Assembly: GCF_017313785.1 (NCBI RefSeq)
Contig: NZ_JAFLNL010000015.1
Coordinates: forward strand, 1 to 64,000
Direction: 5' to 3'
Source: Flagellimonas aurea
GTDB lineage: Bacteria; Bacteroidota; Bacteroidia; Flavobacteriales; Flavobacteriaceae
DNA: 64,000 nt
Numbering within the stretch: position 1 is the first letter of the stretch; each line of letters starts with the position of its first letter. Of the stretch, positions 50,300-59,340 are shown one piece after another. The notes under the pieces are model-generated. The model saw nothing but the letters and a program-made list of their open reading frames with translations, had not been told where the DNA came from and made no database searches. The position numbers were made by a program, and so were the translations under genes.

Positions 50300-51589
50300 A
50301 TGAACATTAACAGTATACTTGAATACGACAAAGAACACATTTGGCATCCCTACTCTTCGATGGATAACCCTATACAGGTTTACCCTGTTAAGGATGCTAA
50401 TGGCTGTACGATAACGTTGCTTGATGGAAAGGAATTGATTGATGGAATGTCATCGTGGTGGGCGGTAATCCATGGATACAATCATCCTAAACTAAACGCT
50501 GCAATTTCTGCTCAACTAAAAAAAATGGCCCATGTGATGTTCGGTGGTTTGACACATGAGCCTGCCGTACTATTGGCAAAAAAACTGATTGATTTAACCC
50601 CAAAAGGATTGGAAAAAGTATTCTTTTGTGATTCAGGGTCAGTATCAGTTGAAGTTGCCCTAAAAATGGCATTACAATATTGGCATGCCCTTAAGCAACC
50701 AACCAAGAATCAATTTGCGACCATTAAATCAGGTTACCACGGGGATACCTGGAATGCCATGTCCGTTTCCGACCCTGTAACAGGTATGCATAAAATGTTT
50801 CATGGGAATCTACCTATACACTACTTTGCTGAACAACCTAAAGTTAGATTTGGGGAAAAGTGGAATGAAAAAGATGCCGTACCACTCATAAATATTATTG
50901 AAAGACACTCTGACACATTGGCCGCCGTTGTTTTGGAACCAATAGTGCAGGGAGCCGGAGGAATGTGGTTTTATTCTCCCAACTACCTAAGAGCCATAAA
51001 AAAAGCTTGTATAAAATATAACGTCTTATTGATTTGTGATGAAATAGCCACTGGCTTCGGAAGAACAGGTAAACTTTTTGCCTGTGATCACGCCAATGTA
51101 TCTCCAGACATTTTATGTTTAGGCAAAGCAATAACCGGTGGCTATCTAAGCTTTGCCGCTACCTTGACCACAAAAAAAGTATCCAATACCATATCGCAGG
51201 GCGAACCCGGAGTTTTTATGCATGGCCCAACATTTATGGCAAACCCACTGGCCTGTGCTGTAGCTAACGACAGTATCGACTTGCTTATGTCCTCCAACTG
51301 GAAAGAAAAAGTTTTTCAAATACAGGAACAACTTGACTTGCAACTTTCTACCTGTCTCGAATTAGAGCCAGTGAAAGATGTGAGGGTTTTAGGGGCAATT
51401 GGCGTAGTTGAACTACATCAACCTGTTGATATGGCCCAAATACAAAAACGATTTGTTCAAGAAAGGGTCTGGATTCGACCTTTTGGAAAATTAGTTTATG
51501 TCATGCCTCCTTATATTATATCCAATTCTGAACTATCAAAGCTAACAACAGCTATTTATACAGTGATCAGTGAAATTGTCATTGTTTGA
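50300..51589 (+). CDS. bioA: Adenosylmethionine-8-amino-7-oxononanoate aminotransferase BioA
   Basis: A 429-residue PLP enzyme of biotin synthesis with [12 protein letters not shown], the substrate part [33 protein letters not shown] and the PLP Lys in [10 protein letters not shown]. It moves an amino group from SAM to 7-keto-8-aminopelargonate. BioB is 16 kb away on the other strand, and BioF and BioD are not in the window, so the pathway here is partial. The 139-base gap before it shows no clear promoter. Confidence 0.93.
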   Translation: MNINSILEYDKEHIWHPYSSMDNPIQVYPVKDANGCTITLLDGKELIDGMSSWWAVIHGYNHPKLNAAISAQLKKMAHVMFGGLTHEPAVLLAKKLIDLTPKGLEKVFFCDSGSVSVEVALKMALQYWHALKQPTKNQFATIKSGYHGDTWNAMSVSDPVTGMHKMFHGNLPIHYFAEQPKVRFGEKWNEKDAVPLINIIERHSDTLAAVVLEPIVQGAGGMWFYSPNYLRAIKKACIKYNVLLICDEIATGFGRTGKLFACDHANVSPDILCLGKAITGGYLSFAATLTTKKVSNTISQGEPGVFMHGPTFMANPLACAVANDSIDLLMSSNWKEKVFQIQEQLDLQLSTCLELEPVKDVRVLGAIGVVELHQPVDMAQIQKRFVQERVWIRPFGKLVYVMPPYIISNSELSKLTTAIYTVISEIVIV

Positions 51590-51666
51590 ATAAGTAAACT
51601 TCTGTTCGAATTTAGTTTGTCCATTAAATCTTGATCTTCTTTGGATGACCTTACTTTTATTCTCTA

Positions 51667-51684
51667 TACATTTCAAAAAATGTA
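51667..51684. terminator. Small A/T-rich hairpin between convergent genes
   Basis: TACATTT and AAATGTA pair around CAAA, between the bioA stop and the stop of the convergent small gene. It may act as a weak bidirectional terminator. Confidence 0.3.
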
Positions 51685-51685
51685 C

Positions 51686-51988
51686 TTAAATTTTGGTTCC
51701 TTTTACTAAAAAAGTCGATTTGATAGCTTCTTCTTTCAAATACATAAATTCTTCCCTCCGTGGGTCTTTTAGGAAGTTCTTAAAATCTTGTTCTAATTCA
51801 AAAGAAATAAAATGTATTTCATAGGGCTGTTCTTCTTCATAAGAGACGAATGATTCTTTACCTGGTCTTATCCGGTACACCACTTTGCCATTATAATCAG
51901 CCATTATAGGAATTGCTATTTCTTCAAATTGATGAAAAACAGCTTCCTTACCTTCTTTAACGAAAATTAATTGTGTTAGATAAATCAT
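51686..51988 (-). CDS. DUF1330-like small protein
   Basis: A 100-residue ferredoxin-like-fold protein (IYLTQLIFVKEGKEAVFHQFEE; FISFELEQDFKNFLKDPRREEF). It belongs with dimeric alpha-beta barrel or DUF1330 proteins of unknown reaction. It is last in the TetR-headed operon, 5 bases after the SnoaL-like gene. Confidence 0.65.
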   Translation of the reverse strand: MIYLTQLIFVKEGKEAVFHQFEEIAIPIMADYNGKVVYRIRPGKESFVSYEEEQPYEIHFISFELEQDFKNFLKDPRREEFMYLKEEAIKSTFLVKGTKI

Positions 51989-51993
51989 TGGAA

Positions 51994-52350
51994 TTAGGAA
52001 TAATTTACGGTTGCTTTAATAACTTTTGAGTCTTCATTGAACGTCATCATTTCAACCACATTCACATTACTGCTTTTGCTTAAGTAGTATATTGATATTG
52101 TGGTTACTCCACATAGCACATCGATAATTTCAAACTCCAAATCCGGATTCAACTCCAAACCCCAAGTCCAATATTCTTTTACGGCTTCTTTGCCTTTAAT
52201 TAAGCCATCACTTTTGGGAAATCGTTGCTTTGCCAAAGGCGACTCTATTTCAAAATCTTCGGTATAATGACTTAATATTAAGTCTATATCATGCGAATTC
52301 CATGATTCAACCCATTCCCTAGAAAATTTAAGGGCAAACTCTTTATTCAT
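51994..52350 (-). CDS. SnoaL/NTF2-like protein
   Basis: A 118-residue protein with the fold pattern of nuclear-transport-factor-2-like enzymes: KFSREWVESWNSHDIDLILSHYTEDFEIESP, given here in part, is the classic helix plus DxxxxxxhYxxDhxh motif. It belongs to the TetR operon, 4 bases after the methyltransferase gene. Confidence 0.78.
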   Translation of the reverse strand: MNKEFALKFSREWVESWNSHDIDLILSHYTEDFEIESPLAKQRFPKSDGLIKGKEAVKEYWTWGLELNPDLEFEIIDVLCGVTTISIYYLSKSSNVNVVEMMTFNEDSKVIKATVNYS

Positions 52351-52354
52351 GCTC

Positions 52355-53056
52355 TTATTCTTTTATGCAGATATACGCTGCAATTAATCCTAATTCTACT
52401 TTTTTGGATGTGATTTTAAAACCGGAACGACTCACTAATCCCTCCAGAATCCAATCATAAGTTGAAAACTCTTCTTTGAAATGGATTTCGGCATCTTCTT
52501 TTAAAAAATCACCTCCCATCTCCGTTTGAGCATCAATAAAATTTTGAATGTTCACTAAAGAATTTTTTTCTGAAATAACAACATCTTTAATGTATAAGAT
52601 GCCTCTTGGCTTCAACATATTATACATTCTGTTAAGGGCTATCCCTTTCCAATAATCCGGTAAGTGATGGAATGAAAAAGTGGTCGTTATGTAGTTTACC
52701 GAGTTATCTTCAATTTCGAAATTGAGAAATCCCGAGTGACAAAATTCGATGTTATGGATATCTATTTGCGTTGCCTTTTTCTGTGCATAATGCAACATTT
52801 CTGTAGATATGTCAACTGCATAAACCTTATTGCAGACCTTGGCACTTTCAATGGCGAATATGCCTGTTCCACATCCAAAGTCTATTAATTTATCCTCTTG
52901 TGAAGGGTTTAAGGTTTTCAATAAATCAATACTTTCCTGGTATATATCACGAAATTGGGCATGACTTGATTCATATACATCAACCTCAGATTGGTCTGCA
53001 TAGTCTTTACCTATTTGTTTGAATTCATCGAGAAACCAATTTTTGGAGATGTTCAT
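52355..53056 (-). CDS. Class I SAM-dependent methyltransferase
   Basis: A 233-residue enzyme with motif I KLIDFGCGTGIFAIE, the acidic end VYAVDIS, and the post-motif TTTFSFHHLPDYW, typical of UbiE/Methyltransf_25 enzymes. The substrate is unknown. It lies inside the TetR operon 15 bases after a DUF1330 gene. Confidence 0.85.
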   Translation of the reverse strand: MNISKNWFLDEFKQIGKDYADQSEVDVYESSHAQFRDIYQESIDLLKTLNPSQEDKLIDFGCGTGIFAIESAKVCNKVYAVDISTEMLHYAQKKATQIDIHNIEFCHSGFLNFEIEDNSVNYITTTFSFHHLPDYWKGIALNRMYNMLKPRGILYIKDVVISEKNSLVNIQNFIDAQTEMGGDFLKEDAEIHFKEEFSTYDWILEGLVSRSGFKITSKKVELGLIAAYICIKE

Positions 53057-53071
53057 GATTAATCTATTTTT

Positions 53072-53497
53072 TTAAGGGGTGCTTATTTCATTACTTGGTA
53101 ATAACCTTGAATCTTCCAATGCGGCAGCTCTATGGCCAACATTGTCAAAATATGCTTCGCTTTTAGAGAACTCCATAAAAGTCTCAACGGATTGATGTTC
53201 AACCAACAAAACAGCATCCCATTTTTCGAATTCAGGTCCAATTAGGAAGCTCTTACTCTTCCCGTAAAATAGTATGCGACTATTCTTTTTATTCAGTTCT
53301 TCAATTGTATTGCCCATGTATATTTTATAAGCCTCTTCCCCTGAAATCTCATCTTTAGGTTTCAAAGATTCAAAATCAGTATAGTCCGCTTTTGGTTTGA
53401 ACTTTAATAGATTGAGCATTACAATCTTTCCTTTTCCAATGAAGTTCATATAGAATTCTTTGCCTGCATTTTCGGTTGCATCAATGTATTTTTCCAT
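53072..53497 (-). CDS. DUF1330-family protein
   Basis: A 141-residue protein with GKIVMLNLLKFKPKADYTD, the block SGEEAYKIYMGN and LVEHQSVETFMEFSKSEAYFD, matching DUF1330 proteins with a ferredoxin-like fold. It is in the same operon as the methyltransferase and the second small member. Confidence 0.75.
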   Translation of the reverse strand: MEKYIDATENAGKEFYMNFIGKGKIVMLNLLKFKPKADYTDFESLKPKDEISGEEAYKIYMGNTIEELNKKNSRILFYGKSKSFLIGPEFEKWDAVLLVEHQSVETFMEFSKSEAYFDNVGHRAAALEDSRLLPSNEISTP

Positions 53498-53499
53498 AA

Positions 53500-54021
53500 T
53501 TAATTTGTTTTACGCTCAGGTATTAGTTCTTTGCTTATTCTATGGATTACAACCCAATGGATTATCCATAAAACCAATCCTATGACTCCAGATATTTGTC
53601 CCGTAATATTTGGGATAAATGAGAATAATTGGGCAACTGACCACCCTATACCTAATGTTAAACCAAAATCACCGAACCGTATCAGATTCTTATTGGTTTG
53701 CATTTCATTTTTTAATGAATGGGCGACATCAATTACAATGAAGAAATCTTCTATAAAATTGAATGGTATTAAATACATAAACCAAACACTGTTAGGTTTT
53801 CTGGTTCTGTTCTCAGGCTTTACTTTTCTCAATACATTTTGTAAAGACCTACAATAAAATGCAATGGCTACGAAAAAAGCCATAACCAATAAAATACTCG
53901 GAATTGTACCCAAATACTTTAATTCATTTAAACCTCCAGAAATTTCTCCTTCCTGAAAATACGGATGTGCAACTATGAATAATAATAGTGCTGTTAGTAT
54001 TACTTTTATGGTAGCATTCAT
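53500..54021 (-). CDS. Four-helix membrane protein, DUF4328-like
   Basis: A 173-residue membrane protein with about four helices (VILTALLLFIVAHPYF; IPSILLVMAFFVAIAFYC; VWFMYLIPFNFIEDFFIVI; ISGVIGLVLWIIHWVVI). The layout resembles DUF4328 proteins, without a known role. Its ATG shares a base with the tetR stop. Confidence 0.6.
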   Translation of the reverse strand: MNATIKVILTALLLFIVAHPYFQEGEISGGLNELKYLGTIPSILLVMAFFVAIAFYCRSLQNVLRKVKPENRTRKPNSVWFMYLIPFNFIEDFFIVIDVAHSLKNEMQTNKNLIRFGDFGLTLGIGWSVAQLFSFIPNITGQISGVIGLVLWIIHWVVIHRISKELIPERKTN

Positions 54022-54542
54022 TATGCGTATTTTTCGATTAAATATTGGAGTACTTTCTTTAGATTTTTTGGATTTGGATTCGTTACATATTCCAGGGTAA
54101 TACCATCTATGGTGGCCAATAAAATTTCTGCCTCAATTTTGGCATTCTCCTTAAATTTATTTTGCAACAAACCCGAAAACAGTTCCAACAATTCATGCTT
54201 CTGTTTATCTAGTAGCGCACTTATCTTTGAAGGTGTTTGCGGATGTGCTACCAAAAGGACGCAAAGCCTGATTATTTGGGTGTTTTTAATGAGGCTTTTA
54301 AAATACATTTTAAAGAAAAAACGGAAGTCTATATCCTCTCTTTCCAATAGTTTGGAGGTCATTTTGGTAATTGTATTCTCAATGGTAACCACCAATAGGT
54401 CTTCCTTGTTTTTAAAATGAGTGTACGTTAGCCCCTTAGATACATTTGCTCGTTTCGCTATTTTATCTATTGAAGTTTCGGCGTACCCATTACTTGCAAA
54501 AAGTTCTAAAGCTGCTTGGATTATTTTTTCTTTATTATTCAT
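54021..54542 (-). CDS. TetR-family repressor
   Basis: A 173-residue regulator. The helix-turn-helix lies at about 8-50 (ETSIDKIAKRANVSKGLTYTHFKNKEDLL in parts), followed by a variable ligand domain. It is first in a six-gene operon with membrane, DUF1330, methyltransferase and SnoaL-like genes. A perfect operator-like palindrome overlaps the predicted transcription start, so it should control its own operon. Confidence 0.88.
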   Translation of the reverse strand: MNNKEKIIQAALELFASNGYAETSIDKIAKRANVSKGLTYTHFKNKEDLLVVTIENTITKMTSKLLEREDIDFRFFFKMYFKSLIKNTQIIRLCVLLVAHPQTPSKISALLDKQKHELLELFSGLLQNKFKENAKIEAEILLATIDGITLEYVTNPNPKNLKKVLQYLIEKYA

Positions 54543-54543
54543 A

Positions 54544-54569
54544 TGACTGACCGTTCAGTCACAAATATA
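54544..54569 (-). promoter_or_regulatory. TetR operator and -7 box of the small-enzyme operon
   Basis: TGACTGA-CCGT-TCAGTCA (54544-54561) is a perfect 7-base-arm palindrome, the usual form of a TetR operator. On the minus strand it follows TATATTTG (54569-54562), an exact TAnnTTTG box, and ends just before the tetR ATG. Binding would therefore cover the transcription start. Confidence 0.72.
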
Positions 54570-54676
54570 AGCTATTATAAAACTAACGACCTAATTATTT
54601 GGCTTCTTACTTAAAAAGAAAAATTGCACCTCTATAAAAGTGGCTTTGAGGATTGATTATCATGATTTCGTCCTAC

Positions 54677-56266
54677 CTATTCCTTACCTTTTTCTACCTT
54701 CTCTAGAGCTTCATTGTCCTTTTTGCTGAAATTGTAATTCTTGAAATTGGCATCGAAGGGAACATCGAGCTTAAAATCCTGTAATTCGTCTATTTCGATT
54801 TTTAAATTTTGTCCGATGAACTCCAAAATATGTCCTCCGGATTTTCTGTCCTCGGAAAGAAAATGAAAATGGAAACCGGAAGCATTGATTCCGTTCAGGT
54901 AATCGGGCAGTAAAAAACCTACCAATGTTCCATCAATATCGCGGTATTCGAAAAACTCCTGTCTGTCCAATATATCAGATAGTTTTGGATGAGGCTTTTT
55001 GTCCACTGGAGGGAATGCCCTTGTTTTTATGTATTTAAAAGAACCTGATATTTGTATGGCATACATTCCATTTTTATTTGATAGCCTACTTACTATATAA
55101 TCCAACGTTGCAGCTTTATCCTGTTGCCCATCTTGAACCAAAATATTTTCTGGGGCAAAGAAAGTGACGGAGGCAAAAGATGTTTTATGGTCATTGGGCA
55201 GTTTCTTGGTTTCACCTGTAGAATTGGTTTGATATGCTTGTCCGTCAAGCATTGTCAGTTCCCCGTCGAGCATATCGGGAGCTCCCAGACCAAAATCTCC
55301 ATTCAGATATAATGATTTTATGGGAAGGGAGCCCTCATAAAGCCCACCTATGAATCCATCTATGACCCCATAGTTGTACAGTGTATTGGATTTTTTTTCG
55401 TTTTCAATTTGTGATAATGGAGAAACCAATAAGCGGTTGTGCAACATTTGGGGCATGTAAACCTTAGATGTGACATGGTCGAAATAGATATCTGCTACAC
55501 TTTCTTCTACGAAATAAAATTTAGAGGTCTTGGCGTCCAAATCGTAAACCCATAGTTTCCCTTTTCCATTGGTTGGAAAGGTTATCCAATCGGAAATCAA
55601 TAAATGGCTGTCATCTACCCATTCTATACCATCATAAAAGCCATTTGTAATATTTGGTAGTCTATAGAAATTGTTTTCTGATTTAGAGTAAAGGTATATA
55701 GCCCCCTCCCCGTAATTAACTCCATTAGTGCATACCACAAGCTGTTCTGTGACTTTATTATAGGCAATACCATTTACAGTAGGTATATGACCAACAATTT
55801 CAACAGATTTTTGTTTTAGACCTATGTTGTATATGGTGCCGGAAACGGTTTCTGTGACTCCAATAAAGTCTTCATTCATTAAACATATATCGTTGAGCAA
55901 TTGTGCGCCATCTATTTTCAGCTCGAATACTGTCTTTCCATTTTTCAGGTCAAAGCCCACAATTCTATCAAGGTCGGCCACATAAAGAATATTCTTAGCA
56001 ATGGCCATTCCTTTGGGGGCATTCAACACTCCATCTTTGGGAAGAAATTTAAGGTCAATCAATCTTCCGTCAGCTGAAACTTCACTAATAAATCCGTCGC
56101 CGTCTTTATTCATAAAATCCTGTCCTTGGTTGGATACGAAAAAGCGACTGCCATTGGATACTACACTTTCTGGCATCGAAAATCCATTGGTAACTTGCTG
56201 TGAGTATATTTTAAATCCAAAAAGGATTATCAAAAGGATGATGCTGTTTTTGCTTTTTATTTTCAT
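54677..56266 (-). CDS. Fusion of a secreted beta-propeller and an acetolactate-decarboxylase domain
   Basis: A 529-residue secreted protein: signal peptide (residues 1-22), an SMP-30/NHL-like propeller at about 25-285 with repeated FVSNQGQD-, LYVADLDR- and LLISDWI-type blades, and an acetolactate-decarboxylase domain at about 295-510. The decarboxylase zinc site is visible as GFHFHFLSEDRKSGGHIL (His466, His468, His479) together with DGELTMLDG. AlsD/BudA enzymes turn acetolactate into acetoin and are normally free and about 240-260 residues long. The fusion and its export are unusual. It stands with an aldo-keto reductase and an alcohol dehydrogenase-like gene on the same strand. Confidence 0.75.
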   Translation of the reverse strand: MKIKSKNSIILLIILFGFKIYSQQVTNGFSMPESVVSNGSRFFVSNQGQDFMNKDGDGFISEVSADGRLIDLKFLPKDGVLNAPKGMAIAKNILYVADLDRIVGFDLKNGKTVFELKIDGAQLLNDICLMNEDFIGVTETVSGTIYNIGLKQKSVEIVGHIPTVNGIAYNKVTEQLVVCTNGVNYGEGAIYLYSKSENNFYRLPNITNGFYDGIEWVDDSHLLISDWITFPTNGKGKLWVYDLDAKTSKFYFVEESVADIYFDHVTSKVYMPQMLHNRLLVSPLSQIENEKKSNTLYNYGVIDGFIGGLYEGSLPIKSLYLNGDFGLGAPDMLDGELTMLDGQAYQTNSTGETKKLPNDHKTSFASVTFFAPENILVQDGQQDKAATLDYIVSRLSNKNGMYAIQISGSFKYIKTRAFPPVDKKPHPKLSDILDRQEFFEYRDIDGTLVGFLLPDYLNGINASGFHFHFLSEDRKSGGHILEFIGQNLKIEIDELQDFKLDVPFDANFKNYNFSKKDNEALEKVEKGKE

Positions 56267-56299
56267 ATGAATTCTAGTTTTTAAAAAGTAGCAATTCGA

Positions 56300-57301
56300 T
56301 TAATTGTTGACCAGTTTCAGCGCTCCTTCACTATATCTTGCTCCTATATTAGGGTATTTGGATACAATCGCATCTATTGCCTGAAGTTCATCAGTAGTGA
56401 GGTCAATAGCTACTGCCAACGCATTTTCTTCAAGGTATTTCCTTTTTTTTGTCCCTGGAATCGGGATAATATCTCTGCCTTGTGCCAAAACCCAGGCTAA
56501 GGCCAATTGGGCAGGAGTGCATTCTTTTTCCATAGCAATTTGTGCAAATTCGGTAACGAGTCGATTATTGTTTTCGGCATATTCTTTTTGATAACGGGGC
56601 AGAGTTTTTCTGAAATCGCCATTTTCAAATGCTTCGACTTTTTGGGTGTTGGTAACCAAGCCCCTTGCCAAAGGTGAATAAGGAACAAGTGATATACCAA
56701 GTTCTCTTGTCGTGTTTAGAATTTCTCCCTCCACATCTCTTGTCAATAAAGAGTATTCGCTCTGTAAGGCAGCAATAGGATGTACTGCATGTGCTTTTCT
56801 TATAGAGTTTGCTGAAGCTTCGCTTAAGCCCAAGTACCGAACCTTGCCCTCAGCCACTAAATCGGCCATAGCCCCTACCATATCTTCTACAGGAATATTC
56901 GGGTCGATACGATGGGCATAGTATAAGTCTATTGCCTCGATTTTTAAGCGTTTAAGGCTCTGTTCCACGGCTTCCTTTACATATTTAGGAGAGCCATCAA
57001 AATAAGTGGTTGGTGTACCACTAACCCCCGCAATACCGTCCTTAAAGCGAAATCCAAATTTGGTTGCAATAAAAACTTTATCCCGATTAGGTGTCAGTAC
57101 TTTTGAAATCAATTTTTCATTAGCTCCATTGGCATACATATCGGCGGTATCCCAAAAATTAACCCCCAAGTCCAGAGCTTTGTGCAAAGTGGCCATACTT
57201 TCTGTATCGTCGGTAGGTCCATAAGCAAAACTCATTCCCATACATCCCAATCCTAAAGCAGATAGCGCTTCTTCCGTATTTCCTAATTTTCTGTATTTCA
57301 T
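56300..57301 (-). CDS. Aldo-keto reductase
   Basis: A 333-residue NADPH-dependent reductase with the TIM-barrel start KYRKLGNTEEALSALGLGCMGMS, the catalytic Asp and Tyr in FWDTADMYANG, Lys in FIATKFG and His in YYAHRIDP. The C-terminal IPIPGTKKRKYLEENA fits the cofactor site. Substrate unknown. It follows the quinone reductase-like gene by 19 bases and probably shares control by the AraC regulator. Confidence 0.9.
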   Translation of the reverse strand: MKYRKLGNTEEALSALGLGCMGMSFAYGPTDDTESMATLHKALDLGVNFWDTADMYANGANEKLISKVLTPNRDKVFIATKFGFRFKDGIAGVSGTPTTYFDGSPKYVKEAVEQSLKRLKIEAIDLYYAHRIDPNIPVEDMVGAMADLVAEGKVRYLGLSEASANSIRKAHAVHPIAALQSEYSLLTRDVEGEILNTTRELGISLVPYSPLARGLVTNTQKVEAFENGDFRKTLPRYQKEYAENNNRLVTEFAQIAMEKECTPAQLALAWVLAQGRDIIPIPGTKKRKYLEENALAVAIDLTTDELQAIDAIVSKYPNIGARYSEGALKLVNN

Positions 57302-57320
57302 CTGTTTATTTTTATTCGTT

Positions 57321-58328
57321 TTATAGTTTGATTACAATTTTCCCGAATGCTTTTCCTGATTTGAGCTTCATAAAGGCTGCCTGTGTTTGCTCTATTGGGA
57401 AGACACTATCTATTACGGGTTTTATGTTGTTCTTTTCAACGGCATTTACTAGCTCGTTAAGCTCTTGTGCGCTTCCTACGGAATACCCTTGCAAACGGAT
57501 ATAATTCATGATAAGTGGAACAATGTCAAACGTCAGTTGGCTTCCCGATAGAAAGCCAATAAGGCCTACATAACCGTGTTCTTTCACGGAAAGTATACTT
57601 TGCTGAATTGTTTCATTTCCACCTACATCCAATGTCGCATCCACGCCAATGCCGTGGTTCAGGCGTTTTACTTCATCACTCCATTGGGGAAAATCTTTGT
57701 AGTTGATGACTTCATCCGCTCCCAAGGCTTTGAGCATTCGTTCCTTTTCTTTGCTTCCGGTAGTCGCAATCACCTTTAATCCAAAAGCTTTGGCAATCTG
57801 TAAGGCAAATAAGGAAACGCCTCCACTTCCCTGAACCAAAAGGGCTTGTCCTGCTTTGATATTGGCTTGCGACACCAAACTTGCCCAGGCTGTAAGACCG
57901 GCTACCGACAAAGCGGCTGCTTCTTCATCCGTGAGATTTGTAGGCGTGCGAACTAAAGTGTTTTCTGGTTGAACGGTAAATTCGACCAATGTTCCTGATG
58001 TCTGCATGCCTGTCCTTAAAGCATTATGATATGGGGTAATTTGTCCAGCTTCCCATCTCGTAATGAATGGGATGATGACACGGTCACCTTTTTTCCAACG
58101 GGTAACATTTTTGCCTACTTGTTCCACCCTGCCCACTCCTTCAGAAACTGGAACGAACGGAAGGGGAATGGTAAATCCAGCAGTGTTTTCTGTTAGGATA
58201 AGGTCAAGATACTGTAACGAAGCGGCTGTAGTTTTGACCAGTACATCATTCTCACCAATATTAGGTGTCGGTATATCTGTTAGTTTTAAATTATCTATAC
58301 CATAATTATCTAATTGTATTGCTTTCAT
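57321..58328 (-). CDS. Zinc-less alcohol dehydrogenase/quinone reductase (MDR family)
   Basis: A 335-residue medium-chain reductase. It has VPVSEGVGRVEQVG in the catalytic part and the Rossmann loop LLVQGSGGVSLFALQIAKA. The structural-zinc Cys cluster is absent, which places it near the quinone oxidoreductases. It sits between the AraC regulator and the aldo-keto reductase, suggesting a response to reactive carbonyls. Confidence 0.88.
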   Translation of the reverse strand: MKAIQLDNYGIDNLKLTDIPTPNIGENDVLVKTTAASLQYLDLILTENTAGFTIPLPFVPVSEGVGRVEQVGKNVTRWKKGDRVIIPFITRWEAGQITPYHNALRTGMQTSGTLVEFTVQPENTLVRTPTNLTDEEAAALSVAGLTAWASLVSQANIKAGQALLVQGSGGVSLFALQIAKAFGLKVIATTGSKEKERMLKALGADEVINYKDFPQWSDEVKRLNHGIGVDATLDVGGNETIQQSILSVKEHGYVGLIGFLSGSQLTFDIVPLIMNYIRLQGYSVGSAQELNELVNAVEKNNIKPVIDSVFPIEQTQAAFMKLKSGKAFGKIVIKL

Positions 58329-58400
58329 AAATTAAAATTTTATGAAGCAAAATTAGATATGGTAATTTTTTAAAAATTATTTAAATCAAACAAATAATTA

Positions 58401-59303
58401 TTAAACAGAAACTATCTCCTTCCGATATTGTAAAGGAGATTGCGCAGTCTGTCTTTTGAAAAAAACATTAAAATTGGGTGCATGTTCAAATCCCAAACAA
58501 TAAGCTATTTCCGCAATATCCCAATTACTGAACTGCAACAGGGCCTTAGCTTCTTTTAGCATTCTTTCTGCTATTAATTCAGTAGTGGTTTTTCCTGTTG
58601 TCTCTTTAAGGGCCCTGTTTAAATGGTTGGTATGGATATTTAGCTGAGTCGCAAATTCATTGGCATTTTTCAATACAATAATTTGACTAGGTGCGTCTAT
58701 CGGGTATTGTCTTTCGAGTAACTCAAAGAACAGTCCTGTTATTCGTTCGGCAGCATTGGCAGGCTTGTAATAGGCCTCTGCTGGCTGTATTTTCATTGCC
58801 TCGTGCATTATTATCTGGATATAACTCCTTAATAATTCATATTTATTTGCATACCCAGACTGCATTTCTTTCAACATATTCTTGAACACATTGGCAAGTA
58901 AATCCATACTTGTTGAATCTGGGAAAAAGATATGGTCGCCTCCTGCCTTGAACAATGGCGATTTTGAAAGACTTTCATTTTTAAGGCTTTGGTTTACAAA
59001 CTCCTCCGTAAACAAACAAAAATATCCGGTTTGTTCATCGCTATTGGCTTCCCATGAAAAAGGAACCAATGGATTCATAAAAAGCAAGGCGTTGCCATTA
59101 ATGTCTATGGCTTGATCTGCCACGCCCATTACACCGCTGCCTTTGATTATTAGGGATATTTTATAAAAGTCTCTTCTGTTGGGCAGCAACGATGTTGTAC
59201 TGCAAGCAAAGCCTCCTCTTTCAAAAACATTGAACTGCCCAACCTTTGAAAAGTCATGATTATGTATCTTATAAAAATCCTTTAAAGTTTCTTTAGTTTT
59301 CAT
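58401..59303 (-). CDS. AraC-family regulator
   Basis: A 300-residue protein with a cupin-like N-terminal sensing domain (GGFACSTTSLLPNRRDFYK; LFMNPLVPFSWEAN) and the C-terminal pair of AraC helix-turn-helix motifs (FATQLNIHTNHLNRALKE; WDIAEIAYCLGFEHAPNFNVFFKR). It is first in line before the two reductase genes on the same strand and likely activates them. Confidence 0.88.
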   Translation of the reverse strand: MKTKETLKDFYKIHNHDFSKVGQFNVFERGGFACSTTSLLPNRRDFYKISLIIKGSGVMGVADQAIDINGNALLFMNPLVPFSWEANSDEQTGYFCLFTEEFVNQSLKNESLSKSPLFKAGGDHIFFPDSTSMDLLANVFKNMLKEMQSGYANKYELLRSYIQIIMHEAMKIQPAEAYYKPANAAERITGLFFELLERQYPIDAPSQIIVLKNANEFATQLNIHTNHLNRALKETTGKTTTELIAERMLKEAKALLQFSNWDIAEIAYCLGFEHAPNFNVFFKRQTAQSPLQYRKEIVSV

Positions 59304-59340
59304 TTTACAAAATTATGAAAATCAAACAAAACAAAAGCTA

